Positions 4,985-8,726 of a stretch of DNA of 8,726 nucleotides are shown here, piece by piece. Under the pieces are notes generated by a model, which worked only from the letters and a program-made list of their open reading frames with translations, was not told the origin of the DNA and did no database searches. Origin of the DNA: Chloroflexota bacterium (GTDB taxonomy: Bacteria; Chloroflexota; Dormibacteria; Aeolococcales; Aeolococcaceae); assembly GCA_003491925.1 (NCBI GenBank), contig DNAU01000002.1, positions 1 through 8,726 on the forward strand, in the 5' to 3' direction. The position numbers were made by a program, and so were the translations under genes. Each line of letters begins with the position of its first letter. Positions within the stretch are counted from its first letter, which is position 1.

Positions 4985-6235
4985 ATGCGCATCGCGATCG
5001 TGGGCAGCGGGGTCTCCGGCCTGGTCTGCGCCCACCTGCTCCACCCCCTCCACGAGATCACCCTGTTCGAAGCCGAGGACCGGTTGGGGGGCCACGTCAA
5101 CACCGTCCGGGTGCCGGCCGGCGATGCGCCCGACCTCGCCATCGACACCGGATTCATCGTCTTCAACGAGGCCAACTACCCGGGCTTCACCCGCCTCCTC
5201 GAGAGGCTGGGGATCGCCAGCCAGCCGAGTGACATGAGCTTCAGCTACTCCTGCATGCAGACCGGCCTGGAGTACCGGGGCACCGACTTCAACACCCTCT
5301 TCGCCCAGCGGCGCAACCTGGTCAACCCCGGCTTCCTGCGGATGCTGGTGGACATCACACGATTCAATAGAGATGCCCGCCGGCTGCTGAAAAGCGAGGA
5401 CGTCACCACCTCGCTGGACGACTTCCTCGCCGCCGGCCGCTACTCCGGCGAGTTCGTCGAGCGCTACGTGACCCCGCTGGGGTCATCGATCTGGTCGGCC
5501 GATCCCAGCCGGTTCGGCCAGTTCCCCGCCGCCGCGCTGGCGCGCTTCTTCGATCGCCACGGCCTGCTCCGACTCCGCGACCGGCCGGAGTGGCGGACCG
5601 TCCAGGGCGGCGCCTCCCGCTACGTCGAGGCTCTGGTCGCGCCCATGCGCAACCGGATCCGGCTCGGAGCCCCGGTGCACCGGATCGCCCGCGACGAGGA
5701 CGGGGTGAGCATCTGGGCGGGCGACGGCACGGCGGGGGAGCGCTTCGACAAGGTCATCATCGCCGCCCACGCCGACGAGGCGCTGCGCATGCTGGAGGCG
5801 CCCAACGCCCTGGAACGCGAGACCCTCGGCGCCTTCCGGTTCCAGCCCAACCGGGCGACCCTCCACACCGACGTCGCCATGCTACCGCGCAATCACCGTG
5901 CCTGGGCGAGCTGGAACTACCAGCGTGTCGCGCGCGAGCAGCACTCCCCCACCCTCACCTACAACGCCAACAGCCTCCAGTCGATCCCGTCGGATCGGGT
6001 GTACTGCACCACCCTCAACCGGGAGGACGACATCGACCCCGCGGACGTGATCGCGTCCTTCGACTACGCCCACCCCGTCTTCGACGCCCATGCCCTGCGC
6101 ATGCAGAGCCGCCAGACGCTGCTCAACGGCAGGGAGCACACCTACTTCTGCGGGGCGTACTGGGGGTACGGCTTCCACGAGGACGGGGTCCAGAGCGCGC
6201 TGCGCGCCACCCGCGAGCTCGGAGCCGACCTGTGA
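4985..6235 (+). CDS. FAD/NAD(P)-binding amine-oxidase-like oxidoreductase (COG2907 type)
   Basis: A 416-residue flavoprotein of the flavin amine oxidase / phytoene desaturase-like superfamily. The dinucleotide-binding motif GSGVSG (7-12) starts almost at the N-terminus and is followed by FEAEDRLGGH (28-37), the arginine/GG signature of this superfamily. Near the C-terminus YFCGAYWGYGFHEDG (about 387-401) is the second FAD-contact motif, distinctive of the COG2907 branch usually found beside DUF1365. The length matches that family. The ATG at 4985 follows GAGGA (4976-4980), and the glycine motif right after it leaves little room for another start. It begins the plus-strand operon and is followed after 58 bases by the DUF1365 gene. 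In other bacteria this pair often accompanies a cyclopropane-fatty-acid-synthase-like methyltransferase, so a role in modifying membrane fatty acids is likely. The exact reaction is unknown. Confidence 0.93.
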   Translation: MRIAIVGSGVSGLVCAHLLHPLHEITLFEAEDRLGGHVNTVRVPAGDAPDLAIDTGFIVFNEANYPGFTRLLERLGIASQPSDMSFSYSCMQTGLEYRGTDFNTLFAQRRNLVNPGFLRMLVDITRFNRDARRLLKSEDVTTSLDDFLAAGRYSGEFVERYVTPLGSSIWSADPSRFGQFPAAALARFFDRHGLLRLRDRPEWRTVQGGASRYVEALVAPMRNRIRLGAPVHRIARDEDGVSIWAGDGTAGERFDKVIIAAHADEALRMLEAPNALERETLGAFRFQPNRATLHTDVAMLPRNHRAWASWNYQRVAREQHSPTLTYNANSLQSIPSDRVYCTTLNREDDIDPADVIASFDYAHPVFDAHALRMQSRQTLLNGREHTYFCGAYWGYGFHEDGVQSALRATRELGADL

Positions 6236-6293
6236 GCGCCAGGACGGGGCACGGCCACGCGGGCGCGAGCACGGCCCGGACCGGGAGCGGACA

Positions 6294-7037
6294 GTGATCG
6301 AGGAGGCCCTCTATGACGGCGTGGTGGTGCACACCCGCCACCGGCCGGTCGAGCACAGCTTCTCGCGGCGGCTGGCCATGCCATTGATCCGGCTCGGGGA
6401 TGACGGCCACCTCGATCACCTCCGCCCTCTCATGTCGAACCGTCCGGCACCGCTCTGGTGGCGGCGCCGCGACCACTTCCCGGACGCCCCCGGGCCGCTG
6501 GATGCCGCGGTCCGCGACACGGTCGAGTCCGAGCTCGGCTGGCGCCCCGGAGGAGCGATCTTCCTGCTGGCCCAGCCGCGGACCTGGGGGTGGTGCTTCA
6601 ACCCGCTCTCCATCTTCTACTGCTGCGACGCCGGGGGCGCGGTGCGGGCGGTGGTCCTCGAGGTGACCAACACCCCCTGGCACGAGCGCCACGCCTACGT
6701 CCTCGATGCCCGCCACGGGCTGGGCCAGGGCTTCGGCATGGCCAAGATGCTCCACGTCTCCCCCTTCATGGGCATGGCCACGCGCTACCGCGTCCGCCTC
6801 GGGGAGCCGGGCGACCACTGCCGCGTGGGCATCGGCGTCACCGACGCGGAGGGGCTCGTCTTCTCGGCGGGGATGTCGCTCCGGCGCCGTCCCCTGACCC
6901 GCTCCACGCTGGGCCGGAGCCTCAGCGAGCACCCGCTGCTCAGCCACCGGGTGTCAGCCTCGATCTACACCGAGGCCCTGACCCTCTGGCGCAAGGGAGC
7001 GCCGGTGCACGGCCACCCCCAGCGGGACGCTGCCTGA
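6294..7037 (+). CDS. DUF1365 domain-containing protein
   Basis: A 247-residue protein of family DUF1365, whose biochemical role is not established. Family hallmarks are present: EALYDGVVVHTRHRPVEHSF (4-23), QPRTWGWCFNPLSIFYC (94-110), NTPWHERHAYV (126-136) and KMLHVSPFMGM (151-161). The conserved Trp, His and Asn residues of these blocks are intact. The start is taken as the GTG at 6294, because homology begins at once and GGGAG (6283-6287) is well spaced; the frame stays open further upstream, but only as a shadow of the FAD gene. It is the second gene of the plus-strand operon and very probably works with the FAD oxidoreductase in the same lipid-modification pathway. The usual third partner, a Cfa-like methyltransferase, is missing downstream. 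Confidence 0.92.
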   Translation: MIEEALYDGVVVHTRHRPVEHSFSRRLAMPLIRLGDDGHLDHLRPLMSNRPAPLWWRRRDHFPDAPGPLDAAVRDTVESELGWRPGGAIFLLAQPRTWGWCFNPLSIFYCCDAGGAVRAVVLEVTNTPWHERHAYVLDARHGLGQGFGMAKMLHVSPFMGMATRYRVRLGEPGDHCRVGIGVTDAEGLVFSAGMSLRRRPLTRSTLGRSLSEHPLLSHRVSASIYTEALTLWRKGAPVHGHPQRDAA

Positions 7038-7057
7038 AAGAGCGTCGGCGGTCAAGA

Positions 7058-7075
7058 CCCGGACACCACGCCGGG
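7058..7075 (+). terminator. Weak hairpin after DUF1365, possible terminator
   Basis: CCCGG (7058-7062) and CCGGG (7071-7075) can pair around an 8-base loop, 20 bases after the DUF1365 stop. The stem is short and no T-run follows, so this is only a candidate. A separate promoter just downstream (7114) makes transcript termination around here reasonable. Confidence 0.2.
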
Positions 7076-7113
7076 CCACGCCACGGCGCGCGCCCGTGCC
7101 CGCTGGACGACTG

Positions 7114-7119
7114 TAGACT
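7114..7119 (+). promoter_or_regulatory. Putative -10 box (TAGACT) giving a leaderless mRNA for the small basic gene
   Basis: TAGACT matches TANNNT and is exactly seven bases before the ATG at 7127, the standard distance from a -10 hexamer to the transcription start. The mRNA would therefore begin at or next to the A of the start codon. There is no Shine-Dalgarno sequence in front of this ATG, which fits leaderless translation. No clear -35 hexamer is seen. Confidence 0.5.
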
Positions 7120-7126
7120 CTCGGAC

Positions 7127-7255
7127 ATGGCAGGCGAGAAAACCCGCGGAGCGCCGAAGAAACAGGCCAAGAAGCCGAAGGCGCCGTCGACACGCAAGGC
7201 CCAGCGGCAGGCCGAGGCCAAGAAGGCGCGGCAGCAGACCACCCTGGCGCAGTGA
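7127..7255 (+). CDS. Small lysine-rich basic protein, 42 aa
   Basis: A 42-residue, strongly basic protein (MAGEKTRGAPKKQAKK at the start, KAQRQAEAKKARQQ near the end) with nine Lys and several Arg but only two Glu and no Asp, Cys, Trp or Tyr. The composition is like the tails of histone H1-like or ribosome-associated proteins; it should be disordered alone and could bind nucleic acid. It has no domain I recognise. Support for a real gene comes from the -10 box TAGACT seven bases before the ATG, the abrupt loss of the shadow-like Arg/Pro composition at this ATG, and lysine codons that are nearly all AAG, as expected of expressed genes in a high-GC genome. It stands between DUF1365 and the HIT gene, 48 bases before the latter, and may be cotranscribed with it. 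Function unknown. Confidence 0.6.
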   Translation: MAGEKTRGAPKKQAKKPKAPSTRKAQRQAEAKKARQQTTLAQ

Positions 7256-7303
7256 GCCCCCCGGGAGCCACCGGCCCCGCAGGGCGATCCTCACAATCGG
7301 AAC

Positions 7304-7738
7304 ATGCCCAGCGTCTTCAGCCGCATCATCGACGGTGAGCTGCCGGCCCGGTTCGTGTGGAGCGACGACCGCTGCGTCGCCTTCCTCTCCCACCGGCCAC
7401 TGCGGCCCGGCCACACCCTGGTGGTGCCACGGCTCGAGGTCGACCACTGGCTGGACCTCGAACCAGACCTGCTCAGCCACCTGATGGGCGTCTCCCACCG
7501 GATCGGGCGGGCCCTCCAGCACGGCTTCCAGCCGCTCAAGGTCGGGATGATCATCGCCGGGCTCGAGGTCCCCCACGTCCACGTCCACCTGGTGCCGTTC
7601 CAGACCATGGACCAGCTCAACTTCGCCCGGGTCGACCCCAATCCACTGCCGGAGGATCAGGACCGGGCCGCGGCCACGATCAGGGAGTCGCTGGCGACCC
7701 TGGGGTTCGCGCCGGCGACCTCGGACCTGGGCAGGTAG
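7304..7738 (+). CDS. HIT-family protein (histidine triad nucleotide hydrolase/transferase)
   Basis: A 144-residue cytoplasmic protein of the histidine triad superfamily, enzymes that act on the alpha-phosphate of nucleotides such as AMP-amines, ApnA or other nucleotide conjugates. FSRIIDGELPARFVWSDDRCVAFL (5-28) and PLRPGHTLVVPRLEVDHW (32-49) are typical HIT sequence. The active site VPHVHVHLVP gives H91-x-H93-x-H95, with the middle His as the expected nucleophile. Before it, AGLEVPH replaces the common G-Q-x-V-x-H pattern, a variant I recall from actinobacterial HIT proteins. The ATG at 7304 is preceded by CACAAT (7292-7297) six bases away, a poor -10 match, so transcription may be leaderless or come from the gene upstream. 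The last codons and stop fall in the first unit of a tandem repeat. The substrate cannot be inferred. Confidence 0.93.
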   Translation: MPSVFSRIIDGELPARFVWSDDRCVAFLSHRPLRPGHTLVVPRLEVDHWLDLEPDLLSHLMGVSHRIGRALQHGFQPLKVGMIIAGLEVPHVHVHLVPFQTMDQLNFARVDPNPLPEDQDRAAATIRESLATLGFAPATSDLGR

Positions 7739-7847
7739 GAGATCCCGCGCCTCAGGGCGGGCAGCCGCCCCGCGCCTCAGGGCAGGTGGTCGACCCGCGC
7801 TTCAGGGCAGCTGGTTGCCGACCCCGCGTCTCAGGGCAGGTAGCCGA
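7729..7847. repeat. 25-29 bp imperfect tandem repeat spanning the HIT and DinB stop codons
   Basis: The core GGGCRGSYRG begins at 7729, 7755, 7780, 7805 and 7834 (steps of 26, 25, 25 and 29), each of the last four preceded by CCCGCGYYTCA. The first unit contains the HIT stop codon TAG and the last contains the DinB stop codon (TCA on the plus strand). Their ten-base cores, GGGCAGGTAG, are identical. Read on the minus strand, every one of the last four units carries CCCTGA, i.e. a copy of the DinB terminus with its stop. This fits local duplication of a shared 3' end by slippage; a transcription-termination role is possible but no strong hairpin is seen. Confidence 0.75.
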
Positions 7848-8334
7848 CCGCGCCGTCGATGCGCTCGCGGAGCAGGTCCGCGTGGCCGTTGTGCCGGGAG
7901 TACTCCTCGATCATGTGGACCAGGATCCAGCGCAGCGAGACAGCCTGTCCGTTCTCGTGGCGGCCGGTGTCGTCCAGGTCGTGAGCCTCCACGATGGCCC
8001 GGGCCCTCTCGCACTCGGAGGTCCAGGTCGCGAGCGCCTCGTCCACCTCGGCCGTGTCGAGGTCGTTGAAGTCCGCGTCGGGGTCGGCGTCGGACGAGTA
8101 GAGGAGCGGGACGTCCTCCTGGGCCAGGGTCCGCCGGAACCACCACCGCTCGACACCCGCCATGTGCCGGAGCAGACCGAGCAGCGACAGCGTCGAGGGC
8201 TCGACGGCGCGGCGCCGCATCTGCTCGGCGGAGAGTCCCGAGCACTTCCGGGCGAGGGTCGCCCGCTGCCATTCGAGGAAGGAGACCAGGGTATCCCGCT
8301 CTCCGGCCGCGCGCGGCAGGGACCCGAAGTCCAC
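7831..8334 (-). CDS. DinB / DUF664 family protein (mycothiol-transferase-like metalloenzyme fold)
   Basis: A 167-residue protein with the four-helix-bundle DinB fold, DUF664 branch. Members bind a divalent metal through a His-rich site and several act as thiol-dependent S-transferases (mycothiol in actinobacteria, bacillithiol in Firmicutes). Signature blocks are visible: LLGLLRHMAGVERWWFRR (51-68, His57) and WILVHMIEEYSRHNGHADLLRE (136-157, with H140, E144, H148 and H151 as the likely metal-site cluster). YSSDADPDADFNDLD (79-93) is an acidic loop. The length is typical. The GTG at 8334 lies two bases after the stop of the upstream membrane-protein gene, so the two are coupled in one operon. 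Its 3' end lies in the tandem repeat shared with the HIT gene. The substrate is unknown. If the host makes mycothiol, a detoxification role is plausible. Confidence 0.92.
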   Translation of the reverse strand: MDFGSLPRAAGERDTLVSFLEWQRATLARKCSGLSAEQMRRRAVEPSTLSLLGLLRHMAGVERWWFRRTLAQEDVPLLYSSDADPDADFNDLDTAEVDEALATWTSECERARAIVEAHDLDDTGRHENGQAVSLRWILVHMIEEYSRHNGHADLLRERIDGAVGYLP

Positions 8335-8336
8335 GC

Positions 8337-8726
8337 TCAGCGCTGCCGCTCCAGGCCCCGTTCGGTGGCCTGTCCCATCCCCGGGGGCGGCGGCGGCGGC
8401 GGCGGCGGCAGCGTGGACGCGCCGGGGAACGGGTTGGCCGGCAGCCCGGCGCCCGTGGACTTCCGGCCCCGCCCGAGCAGGCGCTGGAACGCGAACTGGA
8501 AGGCGAAGGGGACCGCGATGGCGAAGATGCCGGTCAGGAAGGTCATGGCGTTGGGGAGGCTCGCCTCGTTGGCCAGCCCCAGGTAGCAGAAGAGGGCGGT
8601 GACGAAGGAGACCGCGATGATCACCGCCATGCCGCCGATCAGGACCACGTCCTGATTGACGTCGGACGCCAGGGCGTGCTCCCGGTAGCGCTGCTGGAAG
8701 AGCCGGTAGATCTTGAGCCCGATCCA
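8337..8726 (-). CDS. Membrane protein with two TM helices and a polyproline tail; 5' end outside window
   Basis: An integral membrane protein of unknown function; 129 C-terminal residues are visible and the frame is open to the window edge (WIGLKIYRLFQQRY at the edge, a cytoplasm-like basic stretch). Two hydrophobic segments follow: about residues 28-51 (VLIGGMAVIIAVSFVTALFC) and 61-84 (MTFLTGIFAIAVPFAFQFAF), separated by a short polar loop. After a basic RGRK the tail is Pro/Gly-rich and contains nine consecutive prolines (107-115), encoded by a trinucleotide run. The GTG at 8648 is an internal valine, because the upstream codons read as protein without a stop. It is cotranscribed with the DinB gene, two bases apart. 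I do not recognise the family. Confidence 0.75.
   Translation of the reverse strand, partial: WIGLKIYRLFQQRYREHALASDVNQDVVLIGGMAVIIAVSFVTALFCYLGLANEASLPNAMTFLTGIFAIAVPFAFQFAFQRLLGRGRKSTGAGLPANPFPGASTLPPPPPPPPPGMGQATERGLERQR
8386..8409. repeat. (GGC)8 trinucleotide microsatellite
   Basis: Eight uninterrupted GGC units lie within the coding sequence of the truncated membrane protein. On the coding strand they supply most of a nine-proline run. Slippage would add or remove whole prolines without breaking the frame. Confidence 0.9.

Noticed and set aside
7357..8586. Long plus-strand open frame (409 codons) across HIT and DinB genes
   Set aside because: It runs through the HIT gene in another phase and antisense to the DinB and membrane-protein genes, with repetitive Pro/Arg/Gly composition; the real genes have clear family motifs.

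Overview
The window is a very GC-rich stretch of bacterial chromosome with short intergenic gaps, GTG starts, several -10 boxes of the TANNNT type lying almost on top of start codons (leaderless transcription), and a ClgR-like regulator next to clpP. This suggests Actinomycetota or a related high-GC lineage such as Dormibacterota; the sequence alone does not settle which. No rRNA, tRNA, CRISPR array, insertion sequence or phage gene is visible.

Layout. 2-583 (+) is the 3' end of dnaK. 584-872 is a non-coding convergent gap filled by two imperfect copies of a roughly 110-bp unit, each carrying a hairpin whose stem changes are compensatory. 873-1208 (-) is a small hypothetical gene. 1365-1793 and 1804-2466 (+) form a two-gene operon: a ClgR-like XRE regulator and ClpP, with a hairpin over the clpP stop codon. 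2531-4897 (-) is a three-gene operon (SRPBCC protein, short-chain dehydrogenase, B12-binding transcriptional regulator). It is transcribed divergently from 4985-7037 (+), an FAD-dependent amine-oxidase-like oxidoreductase followed by a DUF1365 protein. 7127-7255 (+) encodes a 42-residue lysine-rich protein, 7304-7738 (+) a HIT-family protein, and 7831-8334 (-) a DinB/DUF664 protein preceded by a truncated two-helix membrane protein (8337-8726, -). The convergent HIT/DinB junction consists of a 25-29 bp tandem repeat that includes both stop codons.

Most interesting region. 2531-7037 looks like a self-contained, probably light- or B12-controlled lipid/redox module. The regulator has an excisionase-type DNA-binding head, a Wx9EH cap motif and an E-x-H cobalamin-binding motif, as in the CarH/LitR photoreceptors. 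The 87-bp gap between the two divergent operons holds a perfect palindrome, GTGCTA-TAT-TAGCAC, in which an extended -10 element can be read on each strand. A regulator bound there could switch both operons together, including its own gene at the end of the minus-strand operon. FAD oxidoreductase plus DUF1365 is a known pair, often found with a cyclopropane-fatty-acid-synthase-like methyltransferase. Here that methyltransferase is absent and SDR and SRPBCC genes take its place.

Elsewhere the content is housekeeping: proteostasis (DnaK, ClgR-ClpP), a nucleotide hydrolase/transferase (HIT) and a probable thiol-dependent metalloenzyme (DinB).
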